From assembly GCF_902506425.1 (NCBI RefSeq), contig NZ_LR732469.1, positions 2,346,770 through 2,410,769 of the forward strand: DNA of 64,000 bases, written 5' to 3'. This document shows, piece by piece, positions 51,012-59,380 of the stretch. Numbering within the stretch: the stretch's first letter is position 1; each line of letters opens with the position of its first letter. A model generated the notes under the pieces. It worked only from the letters and a program-made list of their open reading frames with translations, was not told where the DNA came from and made no database searches. The translations under genes were made by a program, and so were the position numbers. This stretch comes from Novosphingobium sp. 9U (lineage in GTDB: Bacteria > Pseudomonadota > Alphaproteobacteria > Sphingomonadales > Sphingomonadaceae).

Positions 51012-51707
51012 TCAGGCCGCGGCAGCTGGATCTTGCGTTCGCCGCAGCCGGTCGAACGCGAGCCCCGGGCCCTCGGCAAGGCGTTGCTCGATCATCTCGC
51101 ACACGCTGATGGGATCGTGCTGGCTGGTGTCGATCTCGATATCGGAGACCGTGTTCGCGTAGATCGACTGATAGAACCAAGGCCGCAGCCGTGAGAGCCG
51201 ATCGACGATCCTGGCGACCGCGTCGTCTCCGAGGATGTCGACGGGCAGCTTCTTGTCCATGGCGCGTTTGGCGACCCGGCTTTCCAGCACTTCGAAAGGC
51301 GGTTTGAGCGTCACCAGCAGGACCGGCAATCCGGCCAGCCGTCGTACGCAGTCTTCGAGCACGGGCGGATCGGTCAGCAGCAGGTGGTCGAAGATGATGT
51401 TGCAGCCCTGGCGCGATGCGGCCGCGAGCCATTCGTGCAGCGTGGCGAAGGCTTGCACGCCCTTGGGCCCAAACCTCCAGCGCAAAGGCCCGTTCGGAAG
51501 CGCCGGGTCGGCAGCCTCGGCATAGATCCCCTCGTGCGACTTGGGACCGTGATGCCCGTATTGCGCTGGCTGCGTGCCGGCGAGGAAGTGATCGATGCCG
51601 TACAGCAGCCAATAGTCGTCCGCGCGCTTCTGGAAGAGTTCGGCGGCGGTCGACTTGCCCGATCCCGAAGTGCCATTGATGATGACGATCTGTCCCGGCA
51701 CGCTCAC
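51012..51707 (-). CDS. Chloramphenicol phosphotransferase-like kinase
   Basis: About 231 residues. P-loop INGTSGSGKST (about residues 8-18), then a DHFL motif (GIDHFLAG, about 38), NIIFDHLLLTD (about 108) and a KRAM...LPVDI segment, the pattern of CPT/zeta-toxin-like P-loop kinases (PF07931). Classical members O-phosphorylate chloramphenicol for resistance; here the context is catabolic. GTG at 51707 overlaps the stop of the preceding gene (GTGA), so the two are coupled. May phosphorylate a hydroxylated small molecule (inference). Confidence 0.8.
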   Translation of the reverse strand: MSVPGQIVIINGTSGSGKSTAAELFQKRADDYWLLYGIDHFLAGTQPAQYGHHGPKSHEGIYAEAADPALPNGPLRWRFGPKGVQAFATLHEWLAAASRQGCNIIFDHLLLTDPPVLEDCVRRLAGLPVLLVTLKPPFEVLESRVAKRAMDKKLPVDILGDDAVARIVDRLSRLRPWFYQSIYANTVSDIEIDTSQHDPISVCEMIEQRLAEGPGLAFDRLRRTQDPAAAA

Positions 51708-52639
51708 TCTCCCAGCCGCCGCTCGCCTCGCGCCATCTGGCGAAACCACTCGGAAGGGGCGAACTCCTGGTTGTCGCCCCAGTGCGTCACCCCGTCCCAG
51801 TCCCACTCGGCCAGCGACCAGACGACGGTGTGATCGGTGTACCCGGTGAAGACCAGGCCGGGGTCGATGATCCCCGACGCCTCCATCGTGCGGCCGAGCC
51901 GATCCGTCCCTTCGAACAGGACCTTCGCCGGACCGAAATCGCCATAGTCCACGATCGTTCGCTTACCCGAGACCAGGCTGCCGAGTTGGCCGTCCTTCCA
52001 GATGAAGCCGCCGATGCAGTTCGCTTCCCAGCCTTCACCCATGCACAGGGCATGGAAGGCGCTGTCCTGCGAAATCCCCCAAAAGTAACCGCCGCGCGCC
52101 AGCGACTCGTACTCCCGTGCACCGTACGAGGTGTCGCGCATGGAGAAGCAGTCCACCGCGAAGCTTTCTCCATGTCGGCGGATCGTCCCGGTCATGCGGC
52201 CGGGCTGCTCGATGTGAAACTTGGCGGTCGACTGCTGGCCTGGGTCGCCCGTGTGCAGCTCGTGGACGGGGCCAATCGCTTCCCAGGTCAGGTCGAGTTT
52301 GAAGCCTTCCTTGTCGTAGTCGATCTTGTAGCGCTGCAGCGGCTCGATCATCTTCACGCGCAGCGAGTTGCGCGCCTCCATGTCGAACTTGGACCCGCCC
52401 TCCGGCGCTGCCTGCAAGTGGCTCCAGTTGTAATACAGGCAGTTCCACTGAAACGTGCCGGTGGGATCCCACATGCACGGACCGCCGTTCAGCATGCCCA
52501 TGTTCGGGCGAAAGTAGTACTGGATCATGCCGTGAATACGGCGTTCCGGGATCGAGAAGGAGAACCAGACGCTTTCGTTCCAGTAAGGACTTTCGGTGCG
52601 TCCTTCACCGAAGTGGTCGGCGAAACTCAGGTCGTTCAT
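51704..52639 (-). CDS. Conserved hypothetical protein, lipocalin-like (DUF7064-type)
   Basis: A 311-residue protein, no enzyme motif recognised. Many alternating beta strands, rich in Trp/Tyr/Gly (YWNESVWFSFSIPERRIHGMI; GGYFWGISQDSAFHALCMG; VVWSLAEWDWDGVTHWGD). This resembles the two-barrel CrtC/AttH-like lipocalin group (DUF7064/DUF7065), which I name from pattern only. Upstream partner of the phosphotransferase-like kinase (4-nt overlap) and downstream of an aldo-keto reductase by 24 nt, so likely in the same transcript. Possible roles: binding or hydrating a hydrophobic intermediate. Confidence 0.65.
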   Translation of the reverse strand: MNDLSFADHFGEGRTESPYWNESVWFSFSIPERRIHGMIQYYFRPNMGMLNGGPCMWDPTGTFQWNCLYYNWSHLQAAPEGGSKFDMEARNSLRVKMIEPLQRYKIDYDKEGFKLDLTWEAIGPVHELHTGDPGQQSTAKFHIEQPGRMTGTIRRHGESFAVDCFSMRDTSYGAREYESLARGGYFWGISQDSAFHALCMGEGWEANCIGGFIWKDGQLGSLVSGKRTIVDYGDFGPAKVLFEGTDRLGRTMEASGIIDPGLVFTGYTDHTVVWSLAEWDWDGVTHWGDNQEFAPSEWFRQMARGERRLGE

Positions 52640-52663
52640 CGTCGCTCTCCCCGGTGCGTTCGT

Positions 52664-53725
52664 TCAGGTCGTGCGCTCTTGCACCCGCACGTTGCCGAAC
52701 ATCATGCCTTCGGCCGGGCCTCGCAGGACATCCATCGGGAAGACCGGCGGCACGGCGCTGACCTCGTCGAGGCGAGCGAGCTGCTCGGCCGAGATGTCTA
52801 CGGCGAGTGCGCCCAGATTGTCCTCGAGCTGGGCCGGGGTGCGGACTCCGATGACCGGCGAGCTCACGGCCGGGTTGGTCAGGGTCCAGGCGACCGCGAG
52901 CTGGGCCGGCGTGCAGCCGATCTCACGCGCGACCTCGACCACGCGATCGGCGATGTCGAGATTCCTGGCGTTGAGCTTGCCGGTCACCGCGTTGATCGCC
53001 TTGCGCGAACCGATGTCGCTCATGTCGCCCGAGCCGAGGTCGGCGCGGGTGTACTTGCCGGTGAGCAGGCCGGCGCCGAGGGGCGACCAGGGCGAGACGC
53101 CCAGTCCCATCTCATGCGCCATCGGGATCAGCTCCCGTTCGACGGTTCGTTCCACCAGGCTGTACTGGATCTGCAAGGCGCAGAACTGCGTCCACCCGCG
53201 CAGCTCCGCAATGGCCTGCATGCGCGAGGCCTGCCAGGCCGGCGTGTCCGAAAGGCCGATGTAGAGCACCTTGCCCTGGCGCACGAGGTCGTCGAAACTG
53301 CGCAGGATCTCGTCCACCGGGGTGCGGAAATCCCACATGTGGAGGTAGAGCAGGTCGATATAGTCCGTGTTCAGGCGCCTGAGGCTATCCTCGACCGATC
53401 GGACCATGTTCTTGCGATGATTGCCGCTGGCGTTCGGGTCGCCCGGCTTGGTGGTCAACGAATACTTGGTGGAGATCACGGCGCCGTCGCGACGGCCCTT
53501 CATCAGCTCGCCCAACAGGACTTCGGACTGGCCCATCTGGCCGTAGAAGTCCGCCGTGTCGATGAAGTTGCCGCCGTGCTCGAGATACATGTCGACCATG
53601 GCGCGCGCCTCTTCGTCGCTGCTGCCCCATGAACCGCTGCCGACGCGGAACGTCATCGTGCCGAGCGCCAGCGGAGACACGCGCAAGCCGGAGCGCCCTA
53701 GCAGACGATAGTCATCGAGTTGCAT
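52664..53725 (-). CDS. Aldo/keto reductase
   Basis: About 353 residues, AKR of the tas/YajO type. Seen: LGTMTF, NFIDTADFYGQ with catalytic Asp and Tyr (about residues 47-57), ISTKYSL with Lys, DLLYLHMWD with His in place, and C-terminal SSPVIGVRTPAQLEDNLGAL for NADP binding. ATG at 53725 begins the conserved part. A family relative of 54039 but not a recent copy. Reduces an aldehyde or ketone; substrate unknown. Confidence 0.92.
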   Translation of the reverse strand: MQLDDYRLLGRSGLRVSPLALGTMTFRVGSGSWGSSDEEARAMVDMYLEHGGNFIDTADFYGQMGQSEVLLGELMKGRRDGAVISTKYSLTTKPGDPNASGNHRKNMVRSVEDSLRRLNTDYIDLLYLHMWDFRTPVDEILRSFDDLVRQGKVLYIGLSDTPAWQASRMQAIAELRGWTQFCALQIQYSLVERTVERELIPMAHEMGLGVSPWSPLGAGLLTGKYTRADLGSGDMSDIGSRKAINAVTGKLNARNLDIADRVVEVAREIGCTPAQLAVAWTLTNPAVSSPVIGVRTPAQLEDNLGALAVDISAEQLARLDEVSAVPPVFPMDVLRGPAEGMMFGNVRVQERTT

Positions 53726-54038
53726 GGCCACTTCAATCTCCCTTGCCACCGGGCTCGCCCGTTCGTGGGTCTGCTGCTGGCCCGTGGGTAACCGCTCGCC
53801 CCTGAACTCAGTAGCCAGCGCGCGGCATTGAAGGAAGGCGGCTTGCCGTGCACACAGATGAGCCGTCAGGCGACTACAAGTGAACCACGCTGCCGGCCGT
53901 ATTAGGCATCGGCACCTGGGAGGCTACCAGGGCAGAAGCCCCGTCATGATGCGGAGGTTCACATGCGGTCAACTCTGCCTGATGCAGCACCCGCGGACTT
54001 GGTGAGCGAGTTTGAGCCGAGCCGTCCGGCGCATGATC
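53726..54038. other. Intergenic region, no gene recognised
   Basis: 313 nt between two aldo-keto reductase genes in the same direction. No conserved frame, hairpin with T-tract or TetR-type repeat was found. It may hold the promoter for the 53725-51012 group, but no convincing -35/-10 pair stands out. Confidence 0.4.
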
Positions 54039-55085
54039 CTATCGGCTCGTTCCTGCCAGCGCACGCCTGGCGCGCACGTCGGGCTCGATCCACTGCGAGG
54101 TCGGGTAGATCGGGGTCAAGGCGGTAGCCTCATCGAGACGCGCCATGTCGGCATCGTCCAGGTTCACGGCTGCGGCGCCGAGGTTATCCTCCAGCTGGTA
54201 GGACTTCGTCGCGCCCAGGATGATGCTGGTGACCGCCGGCTTCTGCAGCAACCAGCCGAGCGCCACTTGAGCGACCGAGATCTGGCGGGCGCCAGCGATG
54301 TCGCGCATCACTTCAAGCAGTTCGAAGCCTTTGTCGCGGTCGAACTTGAGGAGGTCGAAGCCAGAGAAGCGATTGTCCGCCTGGGACAGGCTTTCACGAG
54401 TGTAGGCGCCGCTCAGGAACCCGTAGGCGAGGGGGCTCCACACGGTCATGCCAAGGCCATAGCGCGCCATCATCGGCACGACGTCTCGCTCCACGTCGCG
54501 CCCGAGCAGCGAGTAGTACATCTGTCCGTGCGTGAATGGGGCCAGTCCCTTGGCTTTCTGAATCTCCATCGCCGCTGCAACGGTCCAGGCCGACCAGTTC
54601 GAAAAGCCTAGGTACCGGACCTTGCCCGCTCGGACGAGGGCGTCGAAGGCGTCGAGCGTTTCTTCCAGCGGAGTGTAGGGGTCTTCGCGATGGGCGACGT
54701 ACATGTCGATCCAATCGGTGCCCAGGCGCCTGAGGCTCTCGTCCACAGACCACAGGATGTGGCGGCGCGACAAGCCGCCCTTCGTCAACTCGCGCTGTCC
54801 GGTTGATCGATTGCCCACCTTGGTTGACAGGATGACCTTGTCGCGATGCGGCCTCAGCGCCGCTCCGAGCAGGGTTTCGGACTCGCCGTCGGCATAGACG
54901 TCGGCAGTGTCGAAGTAATTGACGCCAGCGTCGATCGCGCGCGCGACGAGTTCGTCCGCCAGCTCGGCGCCGACCTTGTAGACCGAGCCAAGCGTGCGGT
55001 TGCCCTGCGTGAACGTCAACGCGCCCAGGGCGAGCCGCGACACGATGAGGCCACTGTTGCCAAGACGCGCGTACTGCATGGTCAT
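54039..55085 (-). CDS. Aldo/keto reductase
   Basis: About 348 residues. Seen: LGALTFTQG, NYFDTADVYADGESE with catalytic Asp and Tyr (about residues 52-62), LSTKVGN with Lys, DMYVAHREDP with His, and TSIILGATKSYQLEDNLGA for cofactor binding. Two in-frame ATGs (55085, 55079) precede the conserved YARLGNSG; the first is used. Starts 62 nt after the crotonase at 55148, so it is probably co-transcribed with it. Confidence 0.92.
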   Translation of the reverse strand: MTMQYARLGNSGLIVSRLALGALTFTQGNRTLGSVYKVGAELADELVARAIDAGVNYFDTADVYADGESETLLGAALRPHRDKVILSTKVGNRSTGQRELTKGGLSRRHILWSVDESLRRLGTDWIDMYVAHREDPYTPLEETLDAFDALVRAGKVRYLGFSNWSAWTVAAAMEIQKAKGLAPFTHGQMYYSLLGRDVERDVVPMMARYGLGMTVWSPLAYGFLSGAYTRESLSQADNRFSGFDLLKFDRDKGFELLEVMRDIAGARQISVAQVALGWLLQKPAVTSIILGATKSYQLEDNLGAAAVNLDDADMARLDEATALTPIYPTSQWIEPDVRARRALAGTSR

Positions 55086-55147
55086 CGATCGCCGATCCGG
55101 GGCCGCGCCGCTAGTCGCCAAAAGGGCGGCCAGCGGCGAGCGTTACA

Positions 55148-56113
55148 TCATTTCGGACCCTTGCGGCCGCCCTTGCTGAGGCGCCATTCGGGCGGGTACA
55201 TCTGGTCGTTGTCCTTGACCGCGTTGTTCAGGCCCTTGCCGAATGTCTCCTTGTCCAGGGTGAACTCTTCGGCATCGTTCTTCACCTGGCCGAGCATCGA
55301 TTCCAGCCAAGCCGTCATGATGCTGCCCATGTACTCGCCCTGCTGCTGCTTGAAGACCTCGAACAGGGTCTTTTGCATGTAGACGACGTCGGTTGGCCGC
55401 GTAACCGAGCAGGCATGCGCGTACTTGGCCACTTCGTCCTCGAGCTGGTCCCTGGGCACGACGCTGTTGACGAAGTTGCAGTCGTACATTTCCTGGGCGG
55501 TGAAGGGCCGGCCGGTGAAGACCATCTCCTGGAATTTGCGCAAGCCCATCATCTGGGCCCACTGCCACATGCGCGGACCCCAGCCGACGTAGCGGAACGA
55601 CGGGTGGCCGAACAATGCGTCGTCGGATGAGATGATCAGGTCGGCGTCGGCCGCCTGGTAGAAGTGCCAGCCATAGCAGTAGCCCTTCACCTCCAGGATG
55701 CTGATCTTTTTGAAGTCCTGCAGCGTGCGGCAACCGAAGTTGGGGTTCGCATAGAGCTGCGTCAGCTGCGCCAGGTAGCGGTAACTGCCCTTGGGCGGGT
55801 ACTTGACGTCCTCGTCCTCGCCGATCCGGAACTCGTGCAGCAGCGAGTACTCGCCGTCCGAGGCCAGCATCTCTTCCTGCTCGGGCAAGTCGGCGCCGCC
55901 GCCCAGGTTGCTGCCGACGCCGCGGATCAGCAGCACCTTGACGTCGTCGTCCACATTGGCGCGGTGGATCAGGTCGGAGTAGCGCAACCGCGCCGCGATC
56001 GTCGGCGCGTTCAGGAAGTCCGGGCGATTGAGGGTGATCGTTGCGATCTTGGTCTTAGGGTCCTTCTCGTAGAGGATGATATCCTCTGGATCGGGGCGAT
56101 CAGTCTTCGCCAT
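55148..56113 (-). CDS. Atypical enoyl-CoA hydratase/isomerase (long form)
   Basis: About 321 residues, longer than ordinary crotonases (about 260). Seen: IATITLNRPDFLNAPTIAAR, an inserted segment around GEDEDVKYPPKGSYRYLA, an oxyanion region SNLGGGADLPEQEE, VKGYCYGWHFYQAADADLIIS and HPSFRYVGWGPRMWQW. Neither hydratase Glu is in place (GWHFYQ; HPSFRYVG), so it may be an isomerase, a C-C lyase or a dienoyl-CoA enzyme. AGGA lies 8 nt before ATG 56113. The 246-nt region upstream holds the shared element at 56235. Confidence 0.85.
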   Translation of the reverse strand: MAKTDRPDPEDIILYEKDPKTKIATITLNRPDFLNAPTIAARLRYSDLIHRANVDDDVKVLLIRGVGSNLGGGADLPEQEEMLASDGEYSLLHEFRIGEDEDVKYPPKGSYRYLAQLTQLYANPNFGCRTLQDFKKISILEVKGYCYGWHFYQAADADLIISSDDALFGHPSFRYVGWGPRMWQWAQMMGLRKFQEMVFTGRPFTAQEMYDCNFVNSVVPRDQLEDEVAKYAHACSVTRPTDVVYMQKTLFEVFKQQQGEYMGSIMTAWLESMLGQVKNDAEEFTLDKETFGKGLNNAVKDNDQMYPPEWRLSKGGRKGPK

Positions 56114-56234
56114 GCATCCTGTCCTTTCCGTTTTCTGCGCCCGCTGGAATGCTGCTCGCCGCAGAACAAGCATGTCATTGCCAGCTTGTACCTTGGCGTC
56201 ACAACCTCTTCACTCGGCGGTCGGCCCCGCAGCC

Positions 56235-56275
56235 GCAATGACTAACAGTGAACTCACAACACACTCGCCACGCCA
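56235..56275. promoter_or_regulatory. Shared upstream element, copy 2
   Basis: A 41-nt stretch with 30 of 41 positions identical to 49631-49671 (both begin GCAATGAC, share GTGA and TCGCCA). It lies about 120 nt upstream of the long crotonase gene that starts at 56113 and downstream of another leftward gene. Function inferred only from the repetition in two leftward promoters. Confidence 0.4.
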
Positions 56276-56359
56276 TGTGCCCGGCGAAGCTGATGGCCCG
56301 TGCGCCCGGGCGTCGACGGACTGATGATCCCAGCTACACGCTCCTCAAGCTCGATTGCG

Positions 56360-57151
56360 CTACCGCCCCTGAAACACCGGTGTCCGCTTCTCGGTGAAAG
56401 CCTTGGCGGCCTCGGCAAAATCTTCAGTGAGCAGGCCCACCACCTGTACGTGGTTCTCCAGCTCCAGAGCGCTCTCGAAGTTGGCCTCGAGATTGGCCCA
56501 CATCACCTGCTTGGTGTGCTTGACCGAGTAGGGCGCGTTCGTGCCGATAGCTCTTGCGACGTCCAGCGCGCGATCGAGCAAGGCATCCCGGTCCATCAGG
56601 TCGATGACCAGGCCGATCGCCTGGGCCTCGGTGCCGCTCACCGCACGGCCGGTGAGCATGATCTCGAAAGCGCGGCCGGCGCCGACGAGCCGCGGCAGGT
56701 GGTAGCTGATCCCGCACTCGCCGGCGCTGAGACCGAGCTTCACCGCACCGACCAGGAACTTGGTCGAGGGTGTTGCGATGCGCACGTCGCAAGCCAGTGC
56801 GATGCCGAGCCCGGCGCCGACGGCAGCGCCTTGAATGGCGCCGATCACCGGCTGGCGCATCTTGTGCACCTGCGTCATCAGCCCCGAGAACACCTCCTGC
56901 AGCGCCATCCACTCGCCCGCGCCAAGCGGCGGGGCGTCGGCGGAGCTGACCGCCTTGAGGTCGAGCCCGGCGCAGAACGTCTCACCATCGCCGGCGAGCA
57001 CGACGACCTGGCAGCTGCTGTCCTGGCTGACCTGCTGCAGCGCGGCCGTCAGCTCCGCCGCCATCGCGACAGTCAGCGCATTGCGTGCCTCCGCGCGCGC
57101 CATCCGCACGACAGCGATGTTCCCGTGGCGCTCGGTGATGATCTCAGACAC
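56360..57151 (-). CDS. Enoyl-CoA hydratase/isomerase family protein
   Basis: About 263 residues. Seen: VVRMARAEARNALTVAM, ETFCAGLDLKAV (oxyanion region), IQGAAVGAGLGIALACDVRIA and GLSAGECGISYHLPRLVG. No Glu in the first hydratase position; the second site reads SAGECG. This GECGxSY pattern is common in actinobacterial-type EchA proteins of unknown substrate. GTG at 57151 overlaps the molybdenum oxidoreductase stop by 8 nt, linking it to the genes from 61108 leftward. Confidence 0.88.
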   Translation of the reverse strand: MSEIITERHGNIAVVRMARAEARNALTVAMAAELTAALQQVSQDSSCQVVVLAGDGETFCAGLDLKAVSSADAPPLGAGEWMALQEVFSGLMTQVHKMRQPVIGAIQGAAVGAGLGIALACDVRIATPSTKFLVGAVKLGLSAGECGISYHLPRLVGAGRAFEIMLTGRAVSGTEAQAIGLVIDLMDRDALLDRALDVARAIGTNAPYSVKHTKQVMWANLEANFESALELENHVQVVGLLTEDFAEAAKAFTEKRTPVFQGR

Positions 57152-59342
57152 GCAGGGGCTCCTGATGGTATGGGTGTGTCGTAGGCGTGGGCGCGATCTT
57201 GCGGACGTCGATGGGAATGCCGGAGAATAGCGGCATGAAGTTGATCGGCTGCAGGCGCTCGCCGAGCGATGTGAGCTGGCCGACGTTGCTGCCTCCGTCA
57301 GTGACCGGGTCCTCACCGCCGACCAGCGGACCGAACATGTGCGTCATCGAAACCACACCACGACGCAGCCGCGCGTCTTCCCTGGCCAAAGCTTTCAGAG
57401 TGCCGTGAGCGGAACGCAATTCCACCAGGTCACCGTCCTGCAGTCCGAAGGCGGCCATGTCGACGCTTGCCATATAGGCGTAGTTCACCGGCAGGCGGCT
57501 GCGGGTTCGCGCCGAGTCCCGGAATGCTCCATTCAAGGCATGAAGCACGCGGCGGCAGATCAGCTGCATCGAGACGGGCTGGGGCACCTCTCGTGCGAGT
57601 TCGGCCAGCTCGTGCGCAACGTCTGCCGGGCAAAGCTCTAGCTTTTGCTGCCAGCCCACGGGTGCCGGTTGAACGAAGTGCGGCTCCACTTCGGGTCGCA
57701 CGCCGCCGGGACTGGCCTTGAGCGTGTCGAACGGCACGCGGCTCTCGCTGCACAGGAAGCGGCACAGGTCTTCAGGATCGGGCGGCTCTACCGTCGACAG
57801 CGACAGGGCAAGCGGAACGTCTTCATAGCGCAGGCCATAGGACCAGAACTTGAACTCGAGCGGCACGCCCATGCGGCTGGAGATGCGCCAGAAGAACTCC
57901 CAGTCGTCGATCAACCCGGCGGGCTTGGCGACGACCGGCTCGGTGTATTGCACGAACGGCTCCGGCGCGAGGGAGTCGGCCGAGACCGACAGGTCGTGGC
58001 GTTCGAGCGGGTGCGAGGAGGCGATGACGTAATCGGCCAGCTTGCCGGTCTCGTTCAGGCGCGAGTCGACCGATACGAGCAGCTCCAGCGCCTCGAACCC
58101 CGGCTTCGCTCGCGCGGGGTCGCCCACTGCCACGAGCGGATCGCCGCCGAACACGATCAGCGCGCGGATCCGGTCAGGGGAATCCGCCAGGATTTCGGCT
58201 GGCAGCAGTGCGGTCGGAAACTCACCCATGATCGGCCCGACATCCTGCGAGACGCACTTGGGTGCGTGCTCCCAGCTGCGCGTGGGTGCCAGCGCCATTT
58301 CGCGCGCGACCTTCGGCTTGAGAGTCCCGGGGTTGCGCACGCGGTCGCCAGCGCGGCGATAGCCGCCCGAGAGCACGTTGACCGCCTCGATCATGTGATC
58401 GGCCAGGTTCGAGTGCGCCGCCATCGACGGACCGGTGCCGCTGCCCACGGTGGGTCGACGCGCCTCTCCGAGCCAGCGGGCGGCGGTCTCGATCGCCTCG
58501 ACCGGGACATCGGCCCGGGTCGAGGCAAGCTCGGGCGTGAAGGGCACTACAGCGGCGCGCAGTTCCTCCAACTGGCTGCAGTGCCGGGTTGCGAAGTCCC
58601 GGTCGTAAGTGCCATCGCGCAAGAGGATGTGCGCGATCGCGGCGAACACGGCGGCGTCGTGCCCCGGCAGCGGCTGGATCAGCAGGTCGGCATAGCGCGC
58701 GGTTTCGGTGCGCCGCGGATCGACGATGATGATCCGGCCGCCGTTCTGCTTGATGTGCTCGAATGCCCGGCCGGGCGCGCCGCTTTCGGACAACGCGAAG
58801 GGCGCCCCTTGATGCGTGACGACCGGATTGCCGCCGGCCAGCAGGACCAGATCGGCATCGCGGAACGCATGCCGCCCGCTGGCCATGATCCCCATGCGAC
58901 CCATCGTGACCCACTTGGCCGACTGGTCGATCGTCATCGACGAGAAGAAGCTCGGTGTGCCGATCGCCGAGACCCAGGCTCGCTCCATCAGCCCGCCCAG
59001 CACGCTGCGATAGGCGCCGGTGCCGTGGTAGACCGCGATCGAGCGAGGGCCGTGCTCGGCCAGCAAGGCGGCCAGCTTGTCGCCGATCTCCTGCGTTGCG
59101 GTGTCGTTCGAGATTGGCGAGAGTTGTCCATGTGCCTGACGCTTCAGGCTGGCGAACAGGCGGTTCTCCGCCCCTTGCTGAAATTCGATGCTGGAGATGC
59201 CCTTGGGGCACAGATAGCCGCCGTAAGGGGAGTGGCTGGCATCGGGACGCGCGCGCAGCGGCACTCCGTCCTCGACGTCGATCTCCATGGCGCACAAGGC
59301 GCTGCAATTGCGGCAGAAGGTCTTGACCGTCTGCATCGTCAT
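57144..59342 (-). CDS. Molybdopterin (bis-MGD) oxidoreductase, DMSO-reductase family
   Basis: About 732 residues. N-terminal [4Fe-4S] motif CRNCSALC (about residues 8-15) with the fourth Cys in YLCPKG (about 43), then GGNPVVTHQG, VDPRRTETARYADLLIQPLPG (MGD binding) and a C-terminal MopB domain (VNYAYMASVDMAAFGLQDGD). At the Mo-ligand loop (GTPSFFSSMTIDQSAKW) there is neither Cys nor Sec; an Asp (IDQ) may be the ligand. No Tat leader, so cytoplasmic. ATG 59342 is chosen at the conserved start; a TTG 24 nt earlier is possible. Could be a hydroxylase, hydratase or dehydrogenase acting with the flavoprotein upstream. Confidence 0.88.
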   Translation of the reverse strand: MTMQTVKTFCRNCSALCAMEIDVEDGVPLRARPDASHSPYGGYLCPKGISSIEFQQGAENRLFASLKRQAHGQLSPISNDTATQEIGDKLAALLAEHGPRSIAVYHGTGAYRSVLGGLMERAWVSAIGTPSFFSSMTIDQSAKWVTMGRMGIMASGRHAFRDADLVLLAGGNPVVTHQGAPFALSESGAPGRAFEHIKQNGGRIIIVDPRRTETARYADLLIQPLPGHDAAVFAAIAHILLRDGTYDRDFATRHCSQLEELRAAVVPFTPELASTRADVPVEAIETAARWLGEARRPTVGSGTGPSMAAHSNLADHMIEAVNVLSGGYRRAGDRVRNPGTLKPKVAREMALAPTRSWEHAPKCVSQDVGPIMGEFPTALLPAEILADSPDRIRALIVFGGDPLVAVGDPARAKPGFEALELLVSVDSRLNETGKLADYVIASSHPLERHDLSVSADSLAPEPFVQYTEPVVAKPAGLIDDWEFFWRISSRMGVPLEFKFWSYGLRYEDVPLALSLSTVEPPDPEDLCRFLCSESRVPFDTLKASPGGVRPEVEPHFVQPAPVGWQQKLELCPADVAHELAELAREVPQPVSMQLICRRVLHALNGAFRDSARTRSRLPVNYAYMASVDMAAFGLQDGDLVELRSAHGTLKALAREDARLRRGVVSMTHMFGPLVGGEDPVTDGGSNVGQLTSLGERLQPINFMPLFSGIPIDVRKIAPTPTTHPYHQEPLRV

Positions 59343-59380
59343 GCTGCGGGGGACTTCATGCTGCAACGAACTTGGCCATG

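Noticed and set aside
51782..53632. 616-codon open frame on the plus strand
   Set aside because: Spans the opposite strand of two real genes and has no recognisable motifs.
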